Assembly: GCA_965276785.1 (NCBI GenBank)
Contig: OZ255629.1
Span: 2,480,001-2,544,000, forward strand
Direction: 5' to 3'
DNA length: 64,000 nt
Source of the DNA: LMUY01 sp965276785
GTDB taxonomy: Bacteria; Pseudomonadota; Alphaproteobacteria; Acetobacterales; Acetobacteraceae
Below, piece after piece: positions 16,660 to 25,890 of the stretch. Within the stretch, counting starts at the first letter, position 1. Every line of letters begins with the position of its first letter. The position numbers and the translations under genes were made by a program. Below the pieces are notes generated by a model, which saw only the letters and a program-made list of their open reading frames with translations, was not told where the DNA came from and did no database searches.

Positions 16660-18072
16660 TCAAACGAGACAAGCACGCATCAGCTCGGAGACATGTGTGA
16701 CTTGCTCAACACTCGCCACCATTCGCATCAACGCTTCGGCGCGATCCGGCTGCATCACCCGCGTCGCGTTGGCCATGAACTTGGCTTCGATATCCGCCAG
16801 CATGAGCGGACGATCGGGCGTGCCATAGCTCGTTGCCACGCGGTGCGAGACCACTTCCCCACTCTTGAGGGTGATGCGGACCTCGCCGGGAAAGTGGATG
16901 GGGAAGTCGCTGGCCGGGTCGTCCACGCAGGTGGTGCGCTCGGACAGGGCCAGCACCTGCGGGTCGTCAGTGCCTTTGTCGAAGAACGAGGCTAGGTCGG
17001 CTTTACCAGTCGTGAGCGCCAGCCCCACCACGTAGGGCACGCTGAACATCGCCGCATAGGGCTCCGTTGGCCGGGCCGGGCCTGACACGAGCGGATGGAT
17101 GCGCTTGGACAGAGGACATTCGATCCGCTCGATCTGATCGAGCGCCACTTGCGGGCGCAGGGCCAGCGCGCAATCGACAAAGCTATGGATGAAATGACAG
17201 CAAGGGTACGGTTTCAGCGCAATCCCCGCGATCAGCCAATCCTCGCCGAGCCGATAGTGTGGCGCGGCCGGACCGGCCGGGATCGAGCCGATATGCGTCT
17301 GGTAGAACCCGCGCGGCCCGTCAAACATCGTCAGCGGCCCCTTGAAGCCGCTGATGGCCAGGTTCGCGGCTGCAATGCCGCTATGCGCCGACCAGCCAGG
17401 ATGCATGCGCTTCAGCCACGACCCTTCCAGCTCCAGCACACCGGCGGCCATGCCGCCGCACAGGCCGGATGCGGAGGCGAGCATCGCTGCGTTGCCGCCA
17501 AGCAGGCGCCCGGAGGCAAATGCGGCGGCGAAGGTGCCGCAAAGTGCCGTGGCGTGGAAGCCGTTTTCATGGAACTTGCCGTTGGCAGCCTTGCCAAGCC
17601 GGCAGCCAATCTCCAGCGCGGCGATGAAACTGGTGAGGAACTCGCGGCCATCAGCGCCAGCGGCCTCGCCCGCTGCCAGCGAGGACGCCAAGGCCGGCGC
17701 CGTCGCGTGATAGATGGCGCCAATATGCGTGTCGTCGAAGTCCAGACCGTGAATAAGCGTGCCGTTGACCAGCGCGGCGCCGGCAGCCGGCAATGGGGTG
17801 CCGCTTGCCAGAGCGTGCGCTTGCGTGCCGCTGCCGAGGCGGCAGGCGCCTTCGACGATCGGACCGGCGAACTCGAAACCGGAGGAGGCGAGCGCGATGC
17901 CGAGCCCGTCCAGCATATGCAGCTTGGCCTTACGAACCAGCTCGCCGGGCACTTGGCCAAGATCGAGGCTTACGGCGAATTCAGCCAGCGCGACTGAGAT
18001 GGCAGGCTCGCGCTGAAGCTCGGACGGCACGGCCGGATGATCCGGGAAAGCAGCGGTTGTCACAGTGCTCAT
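16660..18072 (-). CDS. MmgE/PrpD family protein
   Basis: A 470-residue member of the 2-methylcitrate dehydratase/cis-aconitate decarboxylase fold. Family marks are 'VNGTLIHGLDFDDTH' near the active site, 'GFHATALCGTFAAA', 'HPGWSAHSGIAAA' and 'LKPYPCCHFIHSFVD'. No prpB or prpC neighbours are present, so it is unlikely to be part of a methylcitrate cycle; many family members act in other catabolic pathways. Divergent from the MFS gene 442 bp away, and possibly functionally linked to that transporter and the monooxygenase that follows. Confidence 0.88.
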   Translation of the reverse strand: MSTVTTAAFPDHPAVPSELQREPAISVALAEFAVSLDLGQVPGELVRKAKLHMLDGLGIALASSGFEFAGPIVEGACRLGSGTQAHALASGTPLPAAGAALVNGTLIHGLDFDDTHIGAIYHATAPALASSLAAGEAAGADGREFLTSFIAALEIGCRLGKAANGKFHENGFHATALCGTFAAAFASGRLLGGNAAMLASASGLCGGMAAGVLELEGSWLKRMHPGWSAHSGIAAANLAISGFKGPLTMFDGPRGFYQTHIGSIPAGPAAPHYRLGEDWLIAGIALKPYPCCHFIHSFVDCALALRPQVALDQIERIECPLSKRIHPLVSGPARPTEPYAAMFSVPYVVGLALTTGKADLASFFDKGTDDPQVLALSERTTCVDDPASDFPIHFPGEVRITLKSGEVVSHRVATSYGTPDRPLMLADIEAKFMANATRVMQPDRAEALMRMVASVEQVTHVSELMRACLV

Positions 18073-18514
18073 GGCGCTTGTTCAGTTTCCTCAGCAGCTT
18101 GCTCTTGCTGATGCCGACGTTTAGCGCGCCGCTGCAGGCCGACAAAATCACTTGCTACTATCGATTTATGACGCCTGGTAATCCCTTTCGGCGACGAGGT
18201 GAGCTTTTTGGCAAAGCTGCCAGAGGCCTTCTGGGAGGGCGGCTGGTCTTTATAGTTTGCGCCTATATCCGAATAGCCTCTGAGAACCGAACTTGATAGC
18301 AACGTGCTTTCCTGACGCTTCAAGTTGCGGCTAAGAGATCACGAAGGGTCGGAAAAGCCGACCCAGAACTAAGCCGACCCAGAACTAAGCCGACCGGGGG
18401 GACAGTTGCATTGCGCTTGCAACAAGCAAGGCCGAGTGTTCGCATGCGCCGGCAATCGCGCGTCATCGCCATGCGAGAGGCCGCGCTAAGCTGCCTCGCC
18501 TGGCCGCGCTCCGT
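18073..18514. other. Divergent intergenic region between the PrpD and MFS genes
   Basis: A 442-bp spacer with lower GC than its surroundings in the first half. It holds the hairpin and 16-bp tandem repeats at 18346-18395. A basic 84-codon open frame at 18069-18323 (-) has codon use unlike the genome and is not called. No confident promoter is visible. Confidence 0.5.
18346..18395. repeat. Hairpin and 16-bp tandem repeat
   Basis: GGGTCGG (18346-18352) pairs with CCGACCC (18358-18364). It is followed by 2.6 copies of the 16-base unit AAGCCGACCCAGAACT starting at 18355. Each copy carries CCGACC, so the GGGTCGG could pair with any of three partners. It lies 120 bp upstream of the MFS gene. Confidence 0.6.
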
Positions 18515-19885
18515 ATGAGCGCCGTTGTGGACCGGCGCGACCGGGTCGTCTCCCCGAAGACGTTCGCGGACGGCAGCTATCCCCCGGTCAATCAGGCGGT
18601 TGGCATCCTCGCGGTGCTGTTCGTCGCGACCACGTTCGCCTACATCGATCGCGCAATCCTCGGCCTGCTCGTCGCACCCATCCAGCACGACATGAAGGTG
18701 AACGACCTGCAGATGAGCCTGCTGCTAGGACCGACTTTCGCGCTGTTCTATGCTGTCATGGGGCTTCCGCTCGGCTGGGCCGCCGATCGCGGTCGCCGCC
18801 TGCTTGTGGCCGCAGTGGGCGTCGCGGTCTGGAGCTTGGCCACCGTGCTGAGCGGCCTGTCGCACGAGTTCTGGCATCTTTTCGTCGCCCGCATTTTCGT
18901 CGCCTCGGGAGAGGCGGCCTTGCTGCCAAGCGCGAGCTCACTGGTGATTGACAGCTTTCGCCCCGCTGTACGCACACGCATGATGGGCGTCCTCGGCATG
19001 GCGATCTATTGGGGCTCCGGATTGGCCTTCCTGTTCGGCGGCCTGCTCATCAGCCTGATCGGCCATCTGATCGGCCCGAATGGCTACGGCGGCATCGTGA
19101 CGTGGCAGTTCGTGCTGATGTCGGTGGGCGCTCCCGGCTTCTTGGTCGCAATCGCCTTGGCGCTGCTGCCGGAACCCGCGCGGGCGTCGCCGCCCGCGCT
19201 CACGGCCGCGCCGCGCACGCCGCGTGGTGGCGCGCCGCAGCCGCAGCTGACGACGGCGGTCGAGTATAGCTGCTTGTTCATTGCCATTGGTATGATGGCA
19301 ATCGTCGGCTACAGCCTGTCGTCGTGGACTCCCACCCACCTGATCCGGGCTTATCATTGGTCGGCCGGGCAGGCCGGCATCGCGCTTGGGATCGGCTTCG
19401 TGCTCACCACCACACTGGCGATCTGGCTCGCCAGTTCCATCGCCGACCGGCTGGCGGCGCAGGGACGCCGCGATGCCAAATACCTCGTCATGGGTTGCTG
19501 CACGCTGGCCGCGGTGCCGCTGGTGCTCGCCATCGGCCTGGTGCAGGACGCCCGCGTCTTCGTGGCCGCAACCTCGCTGGCGATGGGCGCCTCAGCCGCC
19601 TGCATCGCCATGGGGCCTGCGGCCGTGTGCCAGATTTCCATCGCCCAGCGGCGCGGGCGCGCCGTCGGCCTCTATCAGATGACCGTTGGCCTGATCGGCG
19701 GCGCCCTGGGCGCGCCTGCGGTGGCGCTCATCGCCAAGTTCAGCACCGGCGCGTCCGGTGGTCTCGCGGTTGCGCTGTGCACGGTCGCCACATTCGGCTT
19801 CGTTGTCGCGGCAGCCCTGTTCTGGTCGAGGCGGAGGGCCTTCGCAAGAACGTCGCTCGCGATCAGCGGCCTCGATCCCGGTTGA
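18515..19885 (+). CDS. MFS transporter
   Basis: A 456-residue major facilitator with about 12 predicted helices. The first helix region 'FAYIDRAILGLLVAPIQ' and motif A 'PLGWAADRGRRLLV' between helices 2 and 3 are characteristic, and a Pro/Ala-rich central loop ('PPALTAAPRTPRGG') separates the two halves. It is an inner-membrane carrier, probably for an organic acid or an aromatic or amine-type substrate. It is followed 58 bp later by an NtaA-type monooxygenase, which suggests uptake of that enzyme's substrate. The start at ATG 18515 has no strong ribosome binding site; internal starts are possible. Confidence 0.87.
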   Translation: MSAVVDRRDRVVSPKTFADGSYPPVNQAVGILAVLFVATTFAYIDRAILGLLVAPIQHDMKVNDLQMSLLLGPTFALFYAVMGLPLGWAADRGRRLLVAAVGVAVWSLATVLSGLSHEFWHLFVARIFVASGEAALLPSASSLVIDSFRPAVRTRMMGVLGMAIYWGSGLAFLFGGLLISLIGHLIGPNGYGGIVTWQFVLMSVGAPGFLVAIALALLPEPARASPPALTAAPRTPRGGAPQPQLTTAVEYSCLFIAIGMMAIVGYSLSSWTPTHLIRAYHWSAGQAGIALGIGFVLTTTLAIWLASSIADRLAAQGRRDAKYLVMGCCTLAAVPLVLAIGLVQDARVFVAATSLAMGASAACIAMGPAAVCQISIAQRRGRAVGLYQMTVGLIGGALGAPAVALIAKFSTGASGGLAVALCTVATFGFVVAAALFWSRRRAFARTSLAISGLDPG

Positions 19886-19943
19886 CGACGCAGCCGGGCC
19901 GAGCCGGATTTGCCAAACGATTAAATTAGAGGAGCCTACCACT

Positions 19944-21320
19944 ATGGCTAGACCCGACCGTCAGATGGCTTTGGTCGCGTTCATGCAAGCGCAAAACTGC
20001 TCGAATTACGCGGGCTCCTGGCGACACACCGCCTCCGTTCCCGATTTTATGACGCCGGAATATTACCAGCGGATCGCGCGCACCTTGGAGGACGGCAAGT
20101 TCGACCTCGCGTTTTTCGACGACCGGCTCGCCATGCCCGATATCTACGGCGCGAACCATCGCGCAACCGTCGAGAACGGCATCCGTGCCGTCAAGCTCGA
20201 CCCGGCGACGGTGCTGATGACCATGGCGGCCGTGACCTCGCATCTCGGCTTAGGTGTCACGTATTCGACCACCTACTACGAGCCGTATCACGTTGCGCGC
20301 CTGTTCGCGACGCTCGACTTGATGACGCGGGGCCGGGTCGCCTGGAACATCGTCACCTCGCTCAACGACTCGGAGGCTGAGAACTTCGGCCGTGGCGAGC
20401 ACTTGGAGCACGACCTCCGTTACGACCGTGCCGACGAGTTCATGGAAGTCGTCATGGGGCTGTGGGATAGCTGGGAAGACGGCGCGCTGGTGATCGACAA
20501 AGACTCCGGCCGGTTTGCCGATCCCGACAAGGTGCATCGCCTCGACTACCACGGCAAGTTCTTCAACTCGCGTGGCCCGCTGACGGTGCCGCGCTCGCCT
20601 CAGGGGCACCCCGTTTTGCTGCAGGCGGGATCGAGCGGGCGCGGACAGGCGTTCGCAGGCCGCTGGGCGGAGCTCGTTTTCGCAGGGTATGGCAGCTTGG
20701 AGGCTGGCAAGAAGCAGTACGCCCGCTTGCGCGCGGCAGCCGAGGCGGCCGGACGGGACCCCGGCAGCATCAAGGTCGCGCCCGCAATTGGCGTCGTTGT
20801 CGCCGAGTCGGCGGACCAAGCGGCGGAGAAGCGCGCCTACATTGAAAGCTTGGCCAAGCCGATCGACGGGCTGACCCTGCTCTGCGAGGTTCTGAACGTC
20901 GACTTCGCCGCACGCGACTACGATGCGCCGTTTTCCGACGAGGAACTGGCAAACATCTCTTGGCAGGGCTACCGGGACCGGGTGATCGAGAAGAGCGGCA
21001 AGAAGAACCCGTCGGTGCGCGATTTCGTCGAGGTATCCGGACGCGGCACGCTGCGCGAGGCCCCGGTCTTTACCGGCTCGCCAAAGCAGGTTGTCGACCA
21101 GCTTGAGAGCTGGTTTGAGAGCGCCTGCGACGGCTTCGTCATCGCGGCCGGCTATACCCCCGGCAGCTACGAGGACTTCGTCAGGCTCGTCGTTCCGGAG
21201 CTGCAGCGCCGCGGCCTGCACCGCCGGGACTACGCTGGCACGACGCTGCGCGAGAACTTGGGTTTCGCACGCCCGCTGTCCGGAGACCGTCCGTCGCCAA
21301 GCGATCGCCGCACGTTCTGA
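19944..21320 (+). CDS. NtaA/SnaA/DszA-type LLM flavin-dependent monooxygenase
   Basis: A 459-residue FMNH2-dependent monooxygenase of the luciferase-like superfamily, in the subgroup of nitrilotriacetate monooxygenase component A. Typical segments are 'GKFDLAFFDDRLAMPDIYG', 'TYYEPYHVARLFATLD', 'GRVAWNIVTSLNDSEAENFG' and 'PVLLQAGSSGRGQAFA'. The ATG at 19944 follows an AGAGGAG-like site; the frame is open further upstream but reads across the MFS stop. These enzymes need reduced flavin from a separate reductase, and none is encoded in the window. It is adjacent to and downstream of the MFS gene, so a catabolic pair is likely. Substrate unknown. Confidence 0.9.
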   Translation: MARPDRQMALVAFMQAQNCSNYAGSWRHTASVPDFMTPEYYQRIARTLEDGKFDLAFFDDRLAMPDIYGANHRATVENGIRAVKLDPATVLMTMAAVTSHLGLGVTYSTTYYEPYHVARLFATLDLMTRGRVAWNIVTSLNDSEAENFGRGEHLEHDLRYDRADEFMEVVMGLWDSWEDGALVIDKDSGRFADPDKVHRLDYHGKFFNSRGPLTVPRSPQGHPVLLQAGSSGRGQAFAGRWAELVFAGYGSLEAGKKQYARLRAAAEAAGRDPGSIKVAPAIGVVVAESADQAAEKRAYIESLAKPIDGLTLLCEVLNVDFAARDYDAPFSDEELANISWQGYRDRVIEKSGKKNPSVRDFVEVSGRGTLREAPVFTGSPKQVVDQLESWFESACDGFVIAAGYTPGSYEDFVRLVVPELQRRGLHRRDYAGTTLRENLGFARPLSGDRPSPSDRRTF

Positions 21321-21396
21321 GAGCCGCCCGGGGGCATGGTGCTAATTGGTTGAGGCGCAGCCCCGTTGGCCGACGGTTGCTCCCACACGAAGCCGT

Positions 21397-22305
21397 TCAG
21401 CATGCTTGGTGCAGGCGTGCGCCGCTGAATGCCCGCTGCAGCATCTCGGCAGCGGGCAACTCCTCGGTTCCGATCACTACCAGCCCGTCCGCGTCGCCGC
21501 CGGGCCAGGGCGTGAGGGACCAGCGGCGGCCGACCAGTTGCAGCAAATGCGGTTCCCCAGCGGGGCCGAGACGGCAGAACCCCTTGGCGCGCAACACCGA
21601 GCTGGGCAAGCCATCCAGCACCGCGCCCAGCCGGTCCCGATCAAACGGCGCCAGCGGCCGGCAATGCCACGCCCGAAAGCCGGGCGCCATTTCGGCGGCC
21701 AGCCGTTCGGTGCGGCCCGGATCGCGCAACAGGCCAGAGCTAAGCAGGAACTCCGGCAGCACGCCTTGCATCAAGGTTAGAACCCGGGCATCGGGCCGCA
21801 GCCGGCGCACTGCATCGGTCGTGGCCGAACGTTGCGCCGGGCTGGCGAGATCGCATTTGGATAATCCTATGAGGTCTGCCCTGGCCAGCTGCCGCGCCAA
21901 CGTATCGGCGAGCCAAGGGTCGGCGAGCTGCTCGGGGAAGTTGATCGCATCCACCAGCACCGCCACCGCCTCCAGCGCGACGCCCGCTTCGAGCTTGGCC
22001 AGCTGCGCCACCCGCCACGGATCGGAAACGCCGCTCGCCTCTACCACAATGCGGGCGGGCCGGCGCTCCAGCAGGCGCCCCAGGCTTTGGCCGAGATCGG
22101 GGCCGACCGCGCAGCAGATGCAGCCATTGCTGAGCGCGACCAGGTCGCCCTCTTGCGCCTCGATCAGCGCCGCATCCACATTGATGGCGCCGAAATCGTT
22201 GACCAGCACGCCAAGGCGCCCCTCCGCATGGCGCAGCAAATGATTGAGCGCGGTGGTTTTGCCGGCCCCCAGGAAGCCGCCCAAAATGGTGACGGGAATG
22301 CTCAA
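21397..22305 (-). CDS. CobW/ZNG1-type G3E GTPase
   Basis: A 302-residue P-loop GTPase of the COG0523/CobW metallochaperone family. It has Walker A 'GGFLGAGKT' (residues 9-17), the metal-binding CxCC motif 'GCICCAVG' (C62, C64, C65), 'EASGVSDP' and the guanine-specificity 'SKCD'. The C-terminal CobW domain spans about 200-300 and ends with a Cys. These proteins load zinc, cobalt or another metal into client enzymes. The gene start overlaps the stop of the metal-dependent amidohydrolase by 4 bp on the same strand, pointing to that hydrolase as the likely client (inference). Confidence 0.9.
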   Translation of the reverse strand: MSIPVTILGGFLGAGKTTALNHLLRHAEGRLGVLVNDFGAINVDAALIEAQEGDLVALSNGCICCAVGPDLGQSLGRLLERRPARIVVEASGVSDPWRVAQLAKLEAGVALEAVAVLVDAINFPEQLADPWLADTLARQLARADLIGLSKCDLASPAQRSATTDAVRRLRPDARVLTLMQGVLPEFLLSSGLLRDPGRTERLAAEMAPGFRAWHCRPLAPFDRDRLGAVLDGLPSSVLRAKGFCRLGPAGEPHLLQLVGRRWSLTPWPGGDADGLVVIGTEELPAAEMLQRAFSGARLHQAC

Positions 22306-23936
22306 CCCGGCGCCTCGAACACCTGGCCGCCGCGCACGGTGGCGAGCACCCGGACGTCCTTCAACTGGCCCGGCTCGGTTGCCAGCGGGTCCGCTTCGAG
22401 CACGGCGAAATCGGCGAACTTACCCACCTCGATGCTGCCCACAAGGTGATCCAGCTTCAGCGTATAGGCCGCACCCAAAGTGATGGCGCGCAACGCGTCC
22501 GCCACCGGGATCCGCTCGCCAGCGCCCAGCACCCGGCCGGACGCCGTCTGCCGCATCACCGCGCACCAGGCGGTGAATAGCGGCGCCAGCGGCGTCACCG
22601 GCGCGTCGGAGTGGATGGCGAACGGGATGCCGAGGCGAAGCGCCGTGCCGCACGCGTCCATCCGCATCGCCCGCGCCAGGCCCATGGTTTGCGCGACATG
22701 CTCGTCGCCCCAGTAGAAGATGTGGTTGGCGAACAGGTTGCAGCACAGCCCGAGCGCCTTGATGCGGCGGAACAGCGCCGGGTCGGGCATTTGGCAATGC
22801 TGCAATGTGTGCCGGTGGTCGGGGCGAGGATGCGCAGCCAGCGCGCGCTCGAGCATCTCCACTGCCGCCTCGCTGGCCTCGTCGCCATTGGTGTGGATGT
22901 GCAACTGGGCGCCGGCGCGGTGATAGGCGTCGATAATGGTGCCAAGTTCACTGGGCGCCACATACCATAGCCCGTTGGGCGCGCCGTTGTGGTAGCCGGG
23001 CCAGCGCAGCCGGGCGGTGAAGCCCTGGATGGACCCGTCCACCACCAGCTTGACCATGCCGAACCGCAACGAGTCCGTGCTCTGCCCGCGCAGCGCGCGC
23101 CAGCGGGCCACCCCCTCCTCCAAGCCGAACACGCGCGCCGCCATCGCCGGCGCAATCCGCAGCGGAAACTCCGGCGACGCGCAGGCCGCCCGGTAGGTGG
23201 CGACCGTCTCGTCCGACATGTCGCTCACCAGGTCGGTCGCGGTGGTGACGCCGGCGAGCTGGGCCACCTGCCCGAAGCGGGCAAGCGCGTCGGCGTCGAG
23301 GCGGCGGGAGAACATGTCCGGGATCACGGTTCTCCGGACCCGGCCCATCAGATCGGGCCCGAGCAACTCACCGGTGAGCGCGCCGGCCTGGTCGCGCACC
23401 AGCCCATCGAAGTCGGTGTCGTCTGACAGCCCGGCCAGACGAAGTGCCACGGAATTGACGTTCATGATGTGGCCGGAGGCGTGGGTGATCACCACCGGGC
23501 GCGTGTCCGACACCGCATCGAGGTCGGCCCGGACCATGCGGCGGGCGCGGAAGTAGATCGGGTCGAAGCCCCAGGCAGTGAGCGGCCCGGCGTCCTCGGC
23601 GGCGAGTTGCTGTAGCCGGTCCACCACTGCCTCGATGCTCTTGAGGCCGGGCACGATGCGGCCGTCGGGCGCGCGGCGGTCGAAGTAGCCGAGATAGGGG
23701 TCGCGCCAGGCGGCGCCCTCGTGCAGGTGGCTGTGGCCTTCGACGAAGCCCGGTAGGATGACGCAACCGGCGAACCGGCCATCGGTTTCGACCAAGCCAA
23801 GGTCGGCCATCTCCTCCGGGCCGCCCACGGCCAGAATGCGGCCGTCGCGCACGGCCACATGGGTCGCCTCCGGCTGGGACGGGTTCATCGTCAGGATGCG
23901 CTGGGCCGTGAAAATCCGGATGGGTGAGGTCGCCAT
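22302..23936 (-). CDS. YtcJ-like metal-dependent amidohydrolase
   Basis: A 544-residue amidohydrolase (Amidohydro_3 family). Metal ligands are visible as H68/H70 in 'EGHSHLHEG', as histidines in 'LHIHTNGDEAS' and 'HTLQHCQM', and as the Asp in 'AIHSDAPVTP'. The N-terminal beta-sandwich and the C-terminal 'DFAVLEADPL' closing strand are typical. No signal peptide. Homologues hydrolyse N-acyl or formamide-type compounds, but the substrate cannot be read from sequence. It forms a minus-strand operon with the CobW gene and is divergent from the peptide-type ABC operon. Confidence 0.9.
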   Translation of the reverse strand: MATSPIRIFTAQRILTMNPSQPEATHVAVRDGRILAVGGPEEMADLGLVETDGRFAGCVILPGFVEGHSHLHEGAAWRDPYLGYFDRRAPDGRIVPGLKSIEAVVDRLQQLAAEDAGPLTAWGFDPIYFRARRMVRADLDAVSDTRPVVITHASGHIMNVNSVALRLAGLSDDTDFDGLVRDQAGALTGELLGPDLMGRVRRTVIPDMFSRRLDADALARFGQVAQLAGVTTATDLVSDMSDETVATYRAACASPEFPLRIAPAMAARVFGLEEGVARWRALRGQSTDSLRFGMVKLVVDGSIQGFTARLRWPGYHNGAPNGLWYVAPSELGTIIDAYHRAGAQLHIHTNGDEASEAAVEMLERALAAHPRPDHRHTLQHCQMPDPALFRRIKALGLCCNLFANHIFYWGDEHVAQTMGLARAMRMDACGTALRLGIPFAIHSDAPVTPLAPLFTAWCAVMRQTASGRVLGAGERIPVADALRAITLGAAYTLKLDHLVGSIEVGKFADFAVLEADPLATEPGQLKDVRVLATVRGGQVFEAPG

Positions 23937-24084
23937 GGGGGTCCTGTCACATCATGAGAGCGCGGCAGTCACGGTGATAAGTCCGGCAGCCGGCGCGGTA
24001 AAGCCGGCGGACAGGGCGCGGTACGGGAGTTGCACGGCATTGCAGAAAATGCACCACTGACATGCTTTGCCTAGGGAGGCCCAA

Positions 24085-25881
24085 ATGGACGCAGGCACAC
24101 TCCGCTCGCTGATCACCGCCGTCCGCGACGGCCAGGTGTCGCGCCGCGCTTTCGTGGCGCGCATGCTGGCTGCGGGCCTCACCGCCCCGATGGCCACGCA
24201 ACTGCTCGCCCTCGGCGGGGTAGCCCACGCACAGACCGCGCCGACTTACAAGCCGACGAAGGCCGGCGGCGGCGGCACGCTCAAGCTGCTGTGGTGGCAA
24301 GGCCCCACCCTGCTAAACCCCCATTTCGCCGTCGGCACCAAGGACCAGGACGGCTCCCGGCTGTTCTACGAACCTCTCGCGGCCTGGGACTCGAAGGCCT
24401 AACTTCGCCCGGTGCTCGCCGCCGAATTGCCCAGCCTGGAGAATGGCGGCCTGGCCGAGGACGGTAAATCCGTCACATGGAAGCTCAAGCAGGGCGTCAC
24501 TTGGCACGACGGGCAGCCGTTCACCGCGGATGACGTGGTGTTCAACTGGCAATATGCCCGCAATCCGGCCACCGCCGCCGTCACCATCGGCAGCTACAAC
24601 ACCGTCACCGCCGAAAAGATCGACGATCACACCGTGCGGGTCTTCGCCGAGACGCCGATGGTGTTCTGGGCCGACGCGTTCTGCGGCGTCAACGGCATGA
24701 TCATCCCGAAGCACTTGTTCGAAGCCTATAGCGGCGACAAGTCCCGCGACGCCCCCACCAACCTCAAGCCAGTCGGCACCGGCCCCTACCTGTTTCGCGA
24801 ATTCCGCCCCGGTGACCTGGTGTCGGGTGACCGCAACCCGAACTACCACCTGCCGAACCGGCCCTATTTCGATGCCGTGGAGATGAAGGGCGGCGGCGAC
24901 GCGACCTCGGCGGCGCGGGCTGTGCTACAGACCGGCGAATACGACATGGCCTGGAACCTCCAGGTGGAGGACGAGGTGCTCTCCCGGCTGGAGACCGCCG
25001 GCAAGGGCAGCATACGCATCACCCCCACGGGCCAGATCGAGATGATCCAGCTTAACAACACCGACCCCAATGTGGAGGTCGATGGCGAGCGCTCCAGCAT
25101 CAAGACCCAGCATCCAACCCTGTCCGACCCGGCGGTGCGCCAGGCGATCTTGCTGCTGATCGATCGCGACTCCGTCAATAAGTACATCTACGGTCGTACC
25201 GGCCCAGTCGCAAATAACCTCGCCTACAACCCGCCTCAGTTCAAATCCCCCAACACCTCGCACGAATTCAATGTGGACAAGGCCATCGCCGTGCTGGAGG
25301 CGGCCGGATGGAAGCCCGGCGCCGACGGGATCCGGGCCAAGGACGGCAAGGTGTTGAAATACCTGTTCCAAACCTCCACCAACGGCCCGCGGCAAAAGAC
25401 GCAGCAGATTGTCAAGCAGGCATTCAAGAAAGCCGGCATCGATGTCGAGCTAAAGTCGGTGATCTCGTCGGTGTTCTTCTCATCAGACGCCGGCAACCCT
25501 GACACCTACCCGCATTTCTATGCCGACCTGCAGATGTACACCACTGGCCCGACCTTGCCAGACCCGCAGCTTTGGATGCAGCTCTTCCTGTCCACGGAAG
25601 TGGCACAGAAATCCAACAAGTGGCAGGGCCGCAACGTCACGCGTTGGCGCAACCCTGAATACGACGCCCTGTTTCACCGGGCCGCGACCGAACTCGACCC
25701 GATCAAGCGGGCTGCGCTCATCATCCAAATGAACGACCTCGTCATCCACGACGTCGTGGTCGTTCCCGTCGTAGAACGCCCCTCTGTGGCGGCGATGAAC
25801 AAGCGGCTGCAAGGCGAACTCAGCGGGTTCGACAGCCAGATTCAGGACCTCGCGAACTGGTACATGGACACCGCCGTTTAG
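24085..25881 (+). pseudogene. Peptide-type ABC substrate-binding protein, interrupted by in-frame stop
   Basis: The ATG at 24085 has a clear AGGGAGG upstream and encodes a Tat-like signal ('SRRAFVARMLAAGLTAP' ending 'AHAQ'). The frame runs for 105 codons to a TAA at 24400-24402, then continues in the same frame, uninterrupted, for 492 codons to 25881. The two parts join as a normal family-5 solute-binding protein ('YEPLAAWDSKA', stop, 'LRPVLAAELPS'). A single base change, for example TAC to TAA, explains it; there is no frameshift. Internal restart at GTG 24412 would give a protein with no export signal. Either a real nonsense mutation or a base-call error. The downstream transporter genes remain open. 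Confidence 0.85.
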
Positions 25882-25890
25882 GCGCCGCCT

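Noticed and set aside
18069..18323. An 84-codon basic open frame on the minus strand upstream of prpD
   Set aside because: Codon use lacks the high GC3 of real genes here, there is no ribosome binding site, and it overlaps the prpD start.
24036..24055. Sigma-54-like TTGCAC/TTGCA pair before the broken SBP gene
   Set aside because: Spacing is one base short and the -24 box has a mismatch.
24400..24402. Programmed recoding or selenocysteine at the SBP stop
   Set aside because: The stop is TAA, which is not a selenocysteine codon, and no recoding structure is apparent.
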